NCBI GenBank assembly: GCA_944472155.2
Contig: OX235275.1
Span: 25,012,436 to 25,076,435 of the forward strand
Direction of reading: 5' to 3'
Source: Trichobilharzia szidati
Taxonomy: Eukaryota; Platyhelminthes; Trematoda; Strigeidida; Schistosomatidae
Length of the DNA: 64,000 nt
Position numbers and translations under genes: made by a program. This document shows, in pieces, positions 11,596 through 25,500 of the stretch. Positions within the stretch are counted from its first letter, which is position 1. Every line of letters begins with the position of its first letter. The notes under the pieces were generated by a model. It was given only the letters and a program-made list of their open reading frames with translations, was not told the DNA's origin and did not search any database.

Positions 11596-14500
11596 CGATT
11601 GCACCTGTTCAGTGTTGATGTGATGAACAAGGATTCAGTGATTAACCATACTCTCTCCACCTAAGTATATTACTTTTTGGTACTTTGACAAAGCAATAAG
11701 AAGATGCAATTTGTCGGAATCGTGTACTGTTGTATTTGCGAAACACATTTCGAACAATCTGATCACACACCGACTTGTCATAGGAATGAATATATATGAA
11801 ATTAGTGAAGAAAGAGATAAGAGGTGAGAAAATAAACTCATGTCAAGTTAAAAAGGCATATTGAAGGTCAAAATGACAATGAAGATCACTAAACCAAATA
11901 AGGGAGGTAATAGTACATCTACCCTGCCTGGTATCGAAACAAAATTTACCAAGGAAGGTGATTTAGTGTGATGACGAATTGTTGCTTTGATCTCATAAAG
12001 GTGGTTTTAACTTCCTAATTACCAGCTAAGGCTTCAACAAACTTTAGGATACGCCCTCCACCAAACACGTTTTATTGATACGTCTTAAGAATAGGACAGT
12101 AATTGTTTACCTTCCCTAGATATATTGGTTAGTCGACGGCTTGATGGACCAATAAAACGATCTATTTATAAAAAACCTACCTGGACAGGACAGTATCTTA
12201 ATTATCATAGTTTCTACTCTATTCGGTACAATAGAGCCTTAGTAAGGTGCCTCTTCAGTGGAATCCAACAAATATGCACTGCAAACACACTCGATGAAGA
12301 AGAAAGAAAGTTAACACAAACTCTGGCTGATAACAATTATCCAGACTAGTTCATTAGGAGATATAAAGTAGTCGGAACACCAAGACCCACTGTTCAACTC
12401 TCCCCTAAGAAAGACGTATATATCCAGCTACACTACATAGGTGATCATTGCTGCTTGGTAACTCAACAGAGATTGAACGCTGCGATTAAAAAGACTTTTT
12501 ATGCAGCTAATATCATAATAATTGAGAATGTGAAGCCAATATCATCCATCTAAACCCTTCGAACATGAGAAAAATGATGTCACATCCTCTCACTGTATAT
12601 ACCAATTTGAATGTACGTGTGGACACACATACATAGGGAGGACTCATTGATCTCTGCAAGTAAGGGCTCCAGATATATATACGGTCGAGTTCACTACCAT
12701 TATAGTAATTAACAGGCGCAGACATAACTAAATAGCGACGGGTTTATTCAGTTCAGTTCACTTCAGTTATAACAGCACTTTTTTGAGTTGCTGGTTTACT
12801 GTTTTTTTTTTCCGAAGGCTGTTGTTGCATTGTTTGTTGACCCATCCACTTAGCATCTCATCTTATCACTGAGAAGCCTTGTCATCATTTGGAAGATATA
12901 CCAGTCCCTCCGGTTCATTATTATATTGACTCCAGAACACTTGTCATTGTTCTGCAGGCTTTTGTAACGCTAGCTTGTGTTGTATAGTAAACATTTTTGA
13001 CTTTGAAGGAGGAGGAGGAGATATGCGATAGGTTTTAATGACTTCCTAGGTTTGTGAAACTTTGAGAGGTGGTGGTCGCACACAACCGCGGGGGGGGGGG
13101 CGGCGGGGAGCAGCGTATGCGATCTGATAGGTTTAAGTTGTTTATAAAGTGTTCATCACAATTATAAGACCATGTATCAATAAAATCTGAAGCATTTTTA
13201 TTTATAATCCCCATCTCTACCTTGGTCTTATCCGAGTGGCTTAAAAACAGACTCGACTCACTGAGCTCAGTCAAACTGGGTAGATCACTGACAAAGAGCT
13301 TGGCTCCAAACGACGAGCGAAACGGCCAACCGCCAGGTGTTTGGATCACCTCAATCAGACTGGCTATCAAGTAATGTTGGTTGATGTGATCGGTGCATAA
13401 CTACTTATCTCAATTAATCAGTAATATATATATAGTTACATTCGTCGCTTTGTTTATTCACTCGCTTATTATTGTTATTATTATTATTATTACTTATATT
13501 TTAGAAAGTGTCTTCTGTGTTGACTTTGATTGTACTGGTCAATATCTTGTCTCTGGTGGACAAGATCATATAGCTATAATTTGGAATGTAGCAACGGGTG
13601 TAGCTGAATTCATATGTCAAGGTTTGTTATTTGTTAACCACTTCTAACCGTTGTTTAATCGATCCGTATTTATTGATTTATTGATATCGATTATTAATTG
13701 TTTGTTTGTCCTTGCTTTTTGTTGTGTATGTATGTATATGTATGTACTGGAGGAGTAATCACTGAAATTGTCAATTTTTATTGAAGTAAATATTGATAGA
13801 TTGTAAGTCTATATAAAACCTGAATAAACGCGGCGGTACAGGCAAGAGTGGGTAGATTTCGGTCTTCCTCTCGAAATCCCTTCCATGCGTCCATAGTCTC
13901 CGTTTACCAGATAACTCCTATGCATGGCCTTCATGAGCCGGCGGTGGCGATGAGGATGGGGTTCCTTACAAAAGCGGTGGCCATTCAGGGGTCTACCTAT
14001 GGAGGGAAGCTGAAAAACTGTGATTCTAAAGCTATTTTTCGAATCGAATAGCGTCTGAATCCGTTTTGGTCACCAGTAATCTCATAGGATGTAGTTACTG
14101 AGGCTGCTGTGATCTCTGGGTGACTACAAATGAGAGTTGAATGTATCTGCGCCACTGAGAACGATTTTGTGTCATATCACCAACAGTCTCCAATTATTTT
14201 TTGGCTCTTAAGCATCTTGAGGACTCTTCAAACAAACAGGCAGTCTACAGCTTCTTACCTGGCTAGCTCAGATCCACGGATGGAGACTTCATGCATTGAC
14301 CAACCATTCCTAACTCTTTTCCAACCCAACCCTATGTCAACTAACTTCTACGGTTAATGGTAACTAGCCACTTCCGCTTCCAACGGTCATTTTTCTTAGC
14401 CGGAAAGAAGGATGGTGAGTCTCATTCGATCGATAGCTGGATGGATATAACGTTTATGCTAGAGATGATGATGGTGACGCAAGTCACGGCGAATGTCAGA

Positions 14501-16479
14501 TGAGCCTTTTCTATCTATTCTGAGGTTTTGTCGGCCGATCAGTCCAAGCGCAGTGGTCAACATGCACTCCTTATCTTTAGTCTATGAGTCGGTGCAAACC
14601 AACTACCCCGGGGATACCGTTTTACATTTGATGATAGGGGATGAATCACATGCGCAAAATGCTCAAAGATTTCATGTTCAAGAGGGTGTTTCGAAGACTC
14701 AGCATCTTCACCTAAAAGGACACTAATGTGATTAGTCTACCCTGAAATGAATGAGATTGTGCCTTGAGAACAAGTCATTCATTCCCTTAGTTACTACAGT
14801 CGATTGATTAAGGTCATATTCATTGGTGCACATATGATGAAATTAAACAGAAATGCAGACATTGAGTATCACTGATAGACGACATCAGTATGCTTCAGAT
14901 GACAACTCTCTGTACGAATTCGAAGGAATTTGTGTTTTGTGAATTACACACTTTCGAGGTTATGATTAATGGTTCACTTATGGGCTCAGATATATAATGG
15001 AGAAGATTTGTAGCTCAGGTGGAGGATGACTTGGATGTAGTTGTGTCCTTTGCGCTGGATGATTTACTTACGAAGCCTTCATCGCCTCACTAGGCAACAT
15101 CTTCAGCGTATACTTGAATTTCTTGAAGTGACCTTTTAAATTTCTCCACGAGTTTATTAGATGTTCGCTTGAATAAGTGGTCCAAAAATGGAATTTTGTC
15201 CCCGGATTCCTCCTGTCCTCTTGTGAATTTGTTTATCACAAATATGTCGTCCATGTAGCATATCCAAATTTTTGGTTTGATCTTCGGTAGGATTTTGTTT
15301 TCAAGCCTTTGCACATCACAACTTCTGCAATCAGACCTGATATGAGTAATCCCAAAGGTGTCCTTGGAAGTCTTCCAAAAGAATGAATATCCACGAAATT
15401 ACATCAAGGACATCTACCCATAACCCAACCCGTTAAATCAAATTCCCCCAAGGAAAATATAAAAAAATCATCTTACCATATATAAAGAACAACATCTCAG
15501 AAATCACTGCATTACTCTTTAAACCTTTAGAAATTGATGTTGCACACAAACCAAAAAATCACTCCACTCAGTTCTATGTCAACCAAAAGACTCAACAGCT
15601 TAAGAAGTTAAAACCAACATCATTTACAAAATAAATTGTAACAACTGCAAAAAACACTACATTGATCAAACTGGACCTCCTCTTCGTCTTCTTCTAAACT
15701 AGCCACTTCGAAATGCATCTACCAATTCAAATGGGCTTGTGGTAGAGCGAGTTATACTGGTCGTTTCTCTAGGAACTGGATTTTTCATGCTCGCTCGGGA
15801 ACACCTACCAGTGTGGTGTGACCTAATAAAGATGTGCTTAAAACCATCATCAACAGGTCGCTTTGAGATCACCTGATCCAAACCTGTCGCAAAGACAGCT
15901 AGCATTAAAGAATCCTTCTCCATCGTTATCTTTTGGATACCAAATAAATCAGCAAAAACATCCAAGTACGGCATACTCCAAACAGCAGAGGTTATCGCGA
16001 TTCGCCTTAAACAACCGGTGCTCTCTGTGTGCATAAGAAACAGATCCAACCAGCTAACCCCTTCTACTGCCCAGGCCTTATGTGGAGACTATAAACTCAT
16101 TATTTTTTGTATTATTACCTCACCTAATTTTTCTGATATTGTGTGTATTGTAATGCTGATGCTATCAAACTGTAATCCATTGATATTATTGTTATTATTA
16201 TTGATTCGATGTTATTTAAACAACATTAATGTTGTGCTTCTGTGGTACAGCAGTAGAATGCTCGCCAACTGCGTATGTGGTTCGGAGTTCGATCCCCAGT
16301 CAACTCACTCCTTTACCTCGTTAAGCCAGTAATAAGACTGGTAAAGAGTGAAGGTTGGGCATGAGACTAGCAACCCCATCCCGTAAAAGTAAACACAACT
16401 GCTACCGAAACTCCACTGGGAAAGTGATAGAATAAAACTAAGCTAACTAATGTCGTTAACAACGCTAATTCATTCACTG

Positions 16480-16523
<44 letters not shown>

Positions 16524-19500
16524 CTGTAGAACCTGATGAAGAGCTGGTTATCGTAAAGAATATTCTTTGTTCAGTAAGCATTCTTTTAAAATCTCAGTCT
16601 CTGCTTTTTTATCACCACATTTTATTAGGTCATGAAGATTCTGTCCACTGTGTCAAATTTAGCCCAGATGGTGCTTATTTATGCACTGGTGATATGGCTG
16701 GTAGTATTCGTGTCTGGTTGAAACCGTTAAAAAGCGTAGAAAACTCCTTGGAATGGAAATTATTGACTACACTGAATACAGGAGATCTCTTATGGATAAG
16801 ATGGTGGTCACCTCCAGTGAATAGTATTATCATGAAGTCAAAAGTTGACAACGCTGGATTACCAAATCCTGCTGTCCTATTGGCTGGAGATGAAGATGGC
16901 CTTGTGACTGCTTGGCCGGTTAAAGCGAATTTAACAAACACTAACAGTGCAGCTAGTCATGCAAAATGTTTATCAGGTATGTGTATACATTCTTCGTTTT
17001 AATATTTTTGGGAGACTGTGGAACTATGTATGGGGGGGGGGTCATCGTCCAAGGTACTTTTGTTTTACACCCCAACCACTGGGCAACGCGTTTGAACATC
17101 ACTCCTCACTCATTGAGATCTAGGTGAGACTGCGTAGTATTAGAGTATAGCCCTCACACACATACATACACTGAATAGCTGTGGGGCTCACTGCAAACGG
17201 CAACATCTTCATTCGGCAAACACGTTTTACTATTATCATTAGTTTTCAAGGGGAACATAGGTGCCTGCCTTTTATCTCCCGTGTGAAGTGGTATAGTAGG
17301 GTGAGCAATATTGAGGTTAGACACGGTCCAGTGCTAGGTAAGGAGGGAGTGGAAATCAATAGACGAGGCTGTGAAGCTACATCGATTGAGATGGTTAGGA
17401 CATGTGTTACTCATGCCTAGCTATCGATCGCCTTCCTCGACAACAGGCAATGTTAGCTGACATTGGATGGATCAGGTTAGAAAAGAGACAACTAGTGGTA
17501 GTCAAACCAAAACATGGCTTCATCAGTCAATGAAATCCACAACAGTTAGTTTAAGCCACGTAGGAAGGTGTAGACTTTCTGTCCGGGGTCCTCGGGACAG
17601 TAAACACCAATGAAGGCTGAAGACAATTGGTGATATGGCTGGCTCAAAGTGATCGTTCTCAGTGGCTGGTGCGGATGCATCCACTCCTTGTGACTTATAA
17701 TACCCAATGAAACTATATTGTTCACTGTTATTACTATTCTTTTTGTCCCATATCTCTGTTTACTGTCTCTATTTTGCGTTTCGTTTTGCTTTCTTCTCTT
17801 GTTTTGTGTGCTACACGGAGGGAGTATGGCGACTGGAACTGCTGCACATCGGTACAAAGTTCCATGTTGAAACTAGCCAGCCAGGCAACAAGGGGAACAT
17901 ACAGCTTGAACAGGATATTTCCATTTGACACTGTCCTCCGCAGTCCTTTTAATCTGGTTCCTCACACAATCTTCTACATGTCATCCTCTGATATACACAC
18001 CCAACTCGTTGTTCTCCATTCGACTTCCATTCTATGGCCTGGCTGATACATGGTGTTACTCAACAGTCTTCTCAGCACATGTCCTCCGATCCATCTCCAT
18101 TTCCCTTTGGCATATTTTATTGGGCGATAGGCTACTGGTTAGTTCGTTGTTTGCCAGAGTCCCTTCTAGCTAGTCCGATGGCTAGTCCGTGAATTCTAAC
18201 TTCTATCAATTTGTGATTTTAGCGCGACTTGTACCAACCATTGTGTCATCGCTGGCGGATAGTTGTCCTCACTCCCAATCGGATATGGTAGAAGTTGGAA
18301 TAATCCATGAGCCACTAATGAGTTGGGTGCCAGTGACTGAATGGTCTACGAGCTTGCCTCACAACCCGAAGGTCCTGGATTTGAACCCGTGTGATGGTTG
18401 CTTACTGCTGAAACAGGGTCCCAAACTAGGTTGACGAAACAGCTAGCTGTCTGGCAGTACTCCCTGTGACTGGTCTTCCAACAGTTCTCTGTAACTGACT
18501 GACGTCAATAATCTCTGATCAAGATCTTGAAACAATCATCAATTCCCTACAAACAAATTATTTTGAAAAATTGAAATAATCTAAAACCCTACAAATCCCG
18601 TAATCGCTAAATATTATTTTACTTCATTTGAATTTCCTGTCCCTTCTTTTTTGTGTCCGACTGACTGGATGGTTTCAACGTAGAAATTCGCACAGGTGTG
18701 CAGCTGTTTGAGTTGCCACAGTCCCTCTATGTAGCACACAAAGAAAAACAAGAGAGTATAGACAGATAATAAATAGAGATATGAGGCGGAAAGAATAGTA
18801 ATGTCAAAGAACCATATAGTTTTATTGGATATTATAAATCACAAAGAGTGAATGCATCTGCACTAGCCAGTCATTGGGAACGAGGTCTTTGATCCGCATC
18901 ACCAGTTGCCTCCAGCCATCATTGGTTCTTACCATACCGAGGATCCCAACCAGTCAGGAGGTCTACACCTCCCTGCGTGGCTGGCTAGTTGGCTTAAAAT
19001 AACTGTTATGGATTTCACTGACTGATGAGGATGTGTTTTGGTTTGTTGTCGAGGAAGGCGATGGCTAGGCATAACACATGCGTAACATGTGTCCTAACGA
19101 TCTCAATCGGTGTAACTACGCAACCTCGTCGGTTTGTTTCTCCCCTCCTCATCTACCACTCGACTGATGCCCCACCAACTCAGTGTTACTCACCCTATTA
19201 TGCCACTTAACATACACAGCAGAGAGGGTACGCAGACACTTATAATCAGAGACAGTTAACCGGCCTTTTCATGTCTTCCACTTTCAATGGCCATGTTTCA
19301 CTCACAGCCAGTCATGAAGGAGGACGAAGCGAACTGCATCTGAGCAGTACACATGTCCTCTGGTAGACAGGTAGTCAGATATCACGTCTGTGTCAGAGAT
19401 GGCGTACGTGAACCCACATCAAACCAGCCTTAGGCATCCGTGTTCCGATTTCTTCAGCGCCTGGCTTTATGAAATGTTTGAACTTGAACTGTGGTCGGCA

Positions 19501-22500
19501 CACTTTTGTAGAAAGTTCTCGATTGAAAACTCTGTCAGTTAACTAGTCAGGCCAAGTTAAACTTTAGACACCAGTAACTACCAATCAGCAAACGACGTCG
19601 AATTATCCAGTGAGATTCACGAACGTAGTTCAATGTTGTACAGCGCTTGATTCATTTCAATGCGTGCCCTTACAAGGTTACGTTTGCAATTCGAGGAGGA
19701 TAGTGTCTTTCAGTATCGCCTGGACTCAGGCTTGCTTCGAAAGGAGAGAAGTTGCTCGTGGTGTAATGACTCTAAAAAGCTATACTAGGTCAACTGATGG
19801 TTTTGTACATCGCTGTGTAATATGCTGGAAGCGAGTTAGTATTAGAGAGGGTAATATTTCGTAGGAACTTTTTTGCTAGGTCGCATCTCTCCCTAACCCA
19901 GATTTTGTATATTTGCAATTACTGGGTACTGAAACAGCCCATGAGAGCCGCTGCTGCCGAGACGGAGAACAGCCTCGTCTCTCAACAGTTCAGTGGTACC
20001 AGCACTGCAGAGACATCGCCTCATGGAAAATGGCCCCAATTACTTCGTTGTTAGGCGGGGACGACGTAGCAGTCCATGTGGATGAGACAGTGTTGGTGAA
20101 GAAGAAATATAACCGCGGTCGTCAGAGAGCGAACAACATTTGGGTCATAGGTTTATACGGCACTTCCCTCCGAAAAGGATTTGTTGAAAGAATAGCAGAC
20201 ATTGAAGGATTTTGGGGTCGATTGAAAAATAAAATAAGAACTATAAATGGATCTCAAAAAGATCTCATATATAGTCATTTAGATGAATATATGTATAGAA
20301 TGTGGTGCGACTTCTCTATTGACAGTCCCATGCTGAATTGGGAAATGTTTCTCTCCCATGTTCAGGAATGATACCCGTTGTAACCGTTTTATCATTTTTT
20401 CTATGCATTTTTCTATAAATATACGTTTCCGCTTATCATAAACGCCTCTTTCATGTGATTGGTCCGTTCAAGGCCGTTTGCTGATTGGTTTTTACTGGTG
20501 TCGAAATTTTAACTTTGCCGCTAGTCAGTCAGTCAAACACTCGAACATATTTTCCGGTTCTTTTTATTCTCAATTTTTTCCCTCGTTTTTTTTGGTTACC
20601 AATCTCACCGCAACCCCTAAAGGTACTGGTCAACCAGCTATTGATGCTGTCATTCTACCAAGTTCAATGTATACAGATAAGCCAAAATTAGCTGTCCTCT
20701 ACAAAGATGGTGATTTACGTGTATGGGATTTAAAAACAGAATCACAGATCACTAGTCTTCAGCTGTTCAGTACACATTCAAGTTTATCTACTTTATGCAG
20801 AGATTTAGAAGTCTATCAGTTGATATCACTATCACCTCAATCATTAACTGCATCTTCAACGGTTATGAATTCAAGCGAGAGTGATGTATTTCTAATCACA
20901 GGGAATGGGTTTATATGTCCTGTTTCACTTAAGCATACTACTGAAATGTTAGATTCACGTTTAAAGGTAAATTTTTTTATGGCAATTGTTGATTATGCGA
21001 TGTTTTTTCTTGTCTGCTGTTTATTGTCAGGAAGCCTTTGCTTTTTTTTATGTGGTTGTGTTATCTAAGCTGGATAGTTAAATTGCGAAGCCTTCATTGT
21101 CCCCCCGTCCTACTAGGCAGCATCTTCCGCCCAAACTTCAATTCAATTTGAGTTGAAGTGAACTTTTAGATTTCTCCATGAGTGTTTGTGTAAAACACAC
21201 AAAAACAACCAATCACGTTCAAGGTCACCCAACAGGAGAGATGACTAATAAACTCGTGGAGAAATCTAAAAGGTCATTTCAACCAATTGAAGTATGCGCC
21301 TAAGATGTTGGCTAGTTGGGCAATGAAAGCTTCACAAATAAATCATCCAGTCAGCTCAGAGAACACACCCACATCGAAATCATCCACCTAAGCTACAAAT
21401 CTTCTCCATCATATCTGAAAGCCTTTGTGTTGTACATTTGGTGGAAGTGCTGTGTTGATAATACCTAGCTGAGCCTACACCGTGGAAATTGGTTTTTTTC
21501 TTGATGTACGATGAAACATAAAGAGCCCATTAGTATTGCCTGGTGAAGAGGTAGGTAGCTTATTAGCCTTAAGAACTCGGTTTCCAGACGATGCGTCACG
21601 GGGTTCGAGCCTACCTGCTTCACTGCCTGGGCAACTGGGCGGTAGGGTCAGTAGCTTTCAAACAATAAATGTGACTTTTAGCTTGGTACATGAGCAGTTG
21701 CTTCCGGGTGATTGAGGCTAAACAGGTAAAGAGGGAGAGGCGGGTGTGCGGCTAGCGACCCTACACGATAAAACCAGTCAAACTGCTACAGAAACTTCAA
21801 CGCACAAGAAATAATATTAAAAGTACGAAAAATATTTTTTTTTAAAGTTTTTCTTCGCTGGAATCGTAGAGGCGGAATGATGCGGGCAAGTGAAAGCCTT
21901 CAGGAAGCCAGTCAGTTAGCCAGTTGATGTGTCTTCTCTTGATGAAAGCAAGAATAAGAACTGTGACGTGATGATGAACATGATGAACTGTGTGTCGGTG
22001 GCACAGTGGTTAGGACTCTCACCGTCTGGAGTTCGATCCCCTGCCGATGCACACCCAATATCTACGGTCAGCATGCAAAATTTGGGCTACCGATATCCAC
22101 ATGCTGAGAATTCCATACTTGTACTGAAAATACGGTGTGGCATCAAGTTGTAATCGAAAAAGATATATATAAATTTTCAAGTGTTGGTTTGTAGGGATTT
22201 GATTGGTTACAGGATTTCATCATGAGCTGACATCAGTTAGAGAACCATTGGAAAACCTGGGAGTACTGGACAGCTGTTTCGTCCTAGTTTGGGACTCTTC
22301 ATCAGTACGCACCCACCGGGATTCGAAAAAACATAAAGAAGACAGGTGATAAATTAGTATAACTCCATTATGGATAAGATTTTATTTTGATAAATCACAC
22401 AGTGTTACACAGTTGTATTACACTGATGACACTGTACAACACTGTGATTTATCAAAATAAAATCTCATCCATAATGTAGTTTATACTCTACAACAGTGCC

Positions 22501-25500
22501 CAAGTTTTATACTTACTTGATAAATTAGTAATTACCTTAAAAGGATGAAGACGTCAAGACTAAGGCAGGGAAAGTGAAGCAGACAGGCATATATATATAT
22601 ATATACGTCATTGAAAATTCCCATTGTAACATATAGAAAATCAAAACAAATGATTCAGCGAAGAGACTTTTCAACGAATTTATCATCAAGCTGTACAATC
22701 GTATATATATATATATATATATATATTATATTGAATAAGGTCACTTAGAAGACAAATTTCCAGAGATCATATAATTTCGTAGTTTCTTTACAACCACTTT
22801 ACAACTAGCAACATGGTTCACAATAATAAAATAAAATAAAATGTATGACAATTACTCAGTTATATAAAACAAAAGTACATACTAATGGCGAATCATATTT
22901 AAATAGGTCAAGGTGTCAGTCCATGGTAGGTGACACTAATTGAAGTCTATTGTGTTGTTTTTGTACACACAATTGAGGCTGTATGTGATGAATCCAAAGT
23001 GCTTCTTCCATCCATCACCTTCAATAACCATCCTTGAATAAGAGTAATGTAAAATAATTGTGAAACAGTCATTAATTAATATTGATTTTGTGACCTGACA
23101 TTAATAAGTGCTTTGCAATGGATGATGATGACGGATTTCTATTCAGATTAATTGCATTTGGATTTTCTATTTGTTATCATAACCATTTTGGAACATGTTC
23201 TTTTCGACGACCACATTGGAAAATTCGATTGGTTCTACCTATATATGCGTATGTCACCGCAACTGCAGGTGAACTAGTAGATACAGTTTGAAGTAAAGTC
23301 CACAAAGTTTCGTCCTTTAATTGTAGGTACAAGGATCGAAAATGTTCGGCATGTGATGGAAAGAGATGTGGCGTAGAATATGCGCTTGATGGCTGACCGA
23401 AGTCTTTGAGCTAACTGTCAACTGCATAATCTGGTCACCCTTAGATGGTAGGTTAATAAAGATAGCTTTCTTTGGTACAGAAGCTGTCTTTTCAAGATTT
23501 GGTTTATCCTTACTGGGACAATTGTTAAAGCAGGTTTTCTGAATAACCATTAGCTAATAAAACTGAGTATATATGTATATGTAGGTAGAACCAATCGAAT
23601 TTTCCAATGTGGTCGTCGAAAAGAACATGTTCCAAAATGGTTATGATAACAAATAGAAAATCCAAATGCAATTAATCTGAATAGAAATCCGTCATCATCA
23701 TCCATTGCAAAGCACTTATTAATGTCAGGTCACAAAATCAATATTAATTAATGACTGTTTCACAATTATTTTACATTACTCTTATTCAAGGATGGTTATT
23801 GAAGGTGATGGAAGAAGCACTTTGGATTCATCACATACAGCCTCAATTGTGTGTACAAAAACAACACAATAGACTTCAATTAGTGTCACCTACCATGGAC
23901 TGACACCTTGACCTATTTAAATATGATTCGCCATTAGTATGTACTTTTGTTTTATATAACTGAGTAATTGTCATACATTTTATTTTATTTTATTATTGTG
24001 AACCATGTTGCTAGTTGTAAAGTGGTTGTAAAGAAACTACGAAATGACGATCTTATCTCGCTAAATTCGTCTTCTAAATGCCCTATTCAAATTTATCAAA
24101 TGAACTAACTGTTTTAATATATGTGTGTATACGTTGTTTAGGTTTTAGATGTAATCAAGACGGAGGATGATGGATCAGTTGAAGCATTGAGCTGTTCATG
24201 GACGTAAGTCCCTGTACTCACTGTGCATTATTATAATAATTATTGTCTTGTGCGTCGGTGGCACAGCGGTAAAATGCTTGCCGACTACACATGTGGTCCG
24301 GGGTTCGATCCCTTGCCGAAGTACTCCTTTACCTCACTAAGCCAGTCAGAATCTCGATAAAGAGGGAAGGTTGGGCATGAGGCTAGAAATCTCATCCAGT
24401 AAAAATAAACATCACTACTACTGAAACTTCAAGCCTCTAGCTTGAAGCCCTATGTTCCACTTGGACCGTGAAGGAATAAAAATTTTTTTAAAATTGTCTC
24501 AGGTTCCGAGTGGAACACAAAGGTCAGTAAGGAATAAACTGATCATTGATCCTGAACTCGAAAGTAGGACTAAGTTCTCGCTTGGTTGATGAAATTATAT
24601 TAGGTGTTCAGTTATTATGTCTAACCTCCGTTGTTTTCAAATTACAAAGCAAACTATATCAATATACGAATGGACTGACAACGGAATCACCAATATCCCA
24701 ACTTACTTTACTTCGGCTATCTCCTACGGGAGGATGAGCCGGCTTCATGAACATCTGGAATCATCGCTGCCCAGGCGCGGCGATCTGATGAGGTTTGCGA
24801 CATTAAGAGAGTTCATGAAGTTTCATGGGAATTTGGTAGGAGTGATGTCCCCAGAATCGCTCGGCCTTTTGTTTGAGAGTGCAGCTCTAGCCTTTACACA
24901 ACCAAGTGTGACCTACAAGGCAGTAGGAGTGGAGTAGGGAGTCCACTATCCATTGGCAGCCGGTGACCGGAGTTCGGTTCATACGCCTTTTTGAATGGGG
25001 CCAGACATCCAGGACATCCAACAAGCCCTTTGTCCATACGTCTGCCAGTGAGCTTCATACGCCAGTCGTTGGAGGTTTGGAATCAGGGTTTAGCCATCTC
25101 CCCTAGACTGTCATCCAATGGACAGTCAACCCGGTGAAGAGCACCGGGCATCCGCTTTCGCCCTCTCACTTTGGTGAAAAACACCTCCGCCACGTGAAGG
25201 CAGTGAGTAGGACTTCCTCAGGAGAGGCTATGTAAGACGCCCGGTCATATGGGAGCATTTCAAGAGGTGTGCGGAGGGGTGGCCAACCGGCAGCGCAAGG
25301 CACCCACCCCCGACCATCCTGAGGCTTTGGAGGCTAAGTACAAGTAGCAGACATATTTATAGATAGTTGGGAACATAAGAGCTCTTAGAACGTTTAATCC
25401 TGCTCCTCCTAAGGTTATGATGGAGGGAGATGTGTGGATGACACATTCACTGCTGTGTTTAAACCTGAATATGTCTCTAACTTTGTCACATATATATAAA

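Noticed and set aside
13035..13370. 111-codon - strand frame just before AAMP exon 3
   Set aside because: Runs through a C/G homopolymer that yields a proline run; no motif and no splice or poly(A) context.
16240..16312. tRNA-like sequences with box A and box B (also at 24250, 22000, 33097, 34598 and others)
   Set aside because: They lack a complete cloverleaf and are followed by conserved SINE bodies present in many copies; they are SINE promoters, not tRNA genes.
24617..24937. 106-codon + strand frame in AAMP intron 6
   Set aside because: No recognisable domain or splice context; it lies in a GC-rich block that is probably transposon-derived.
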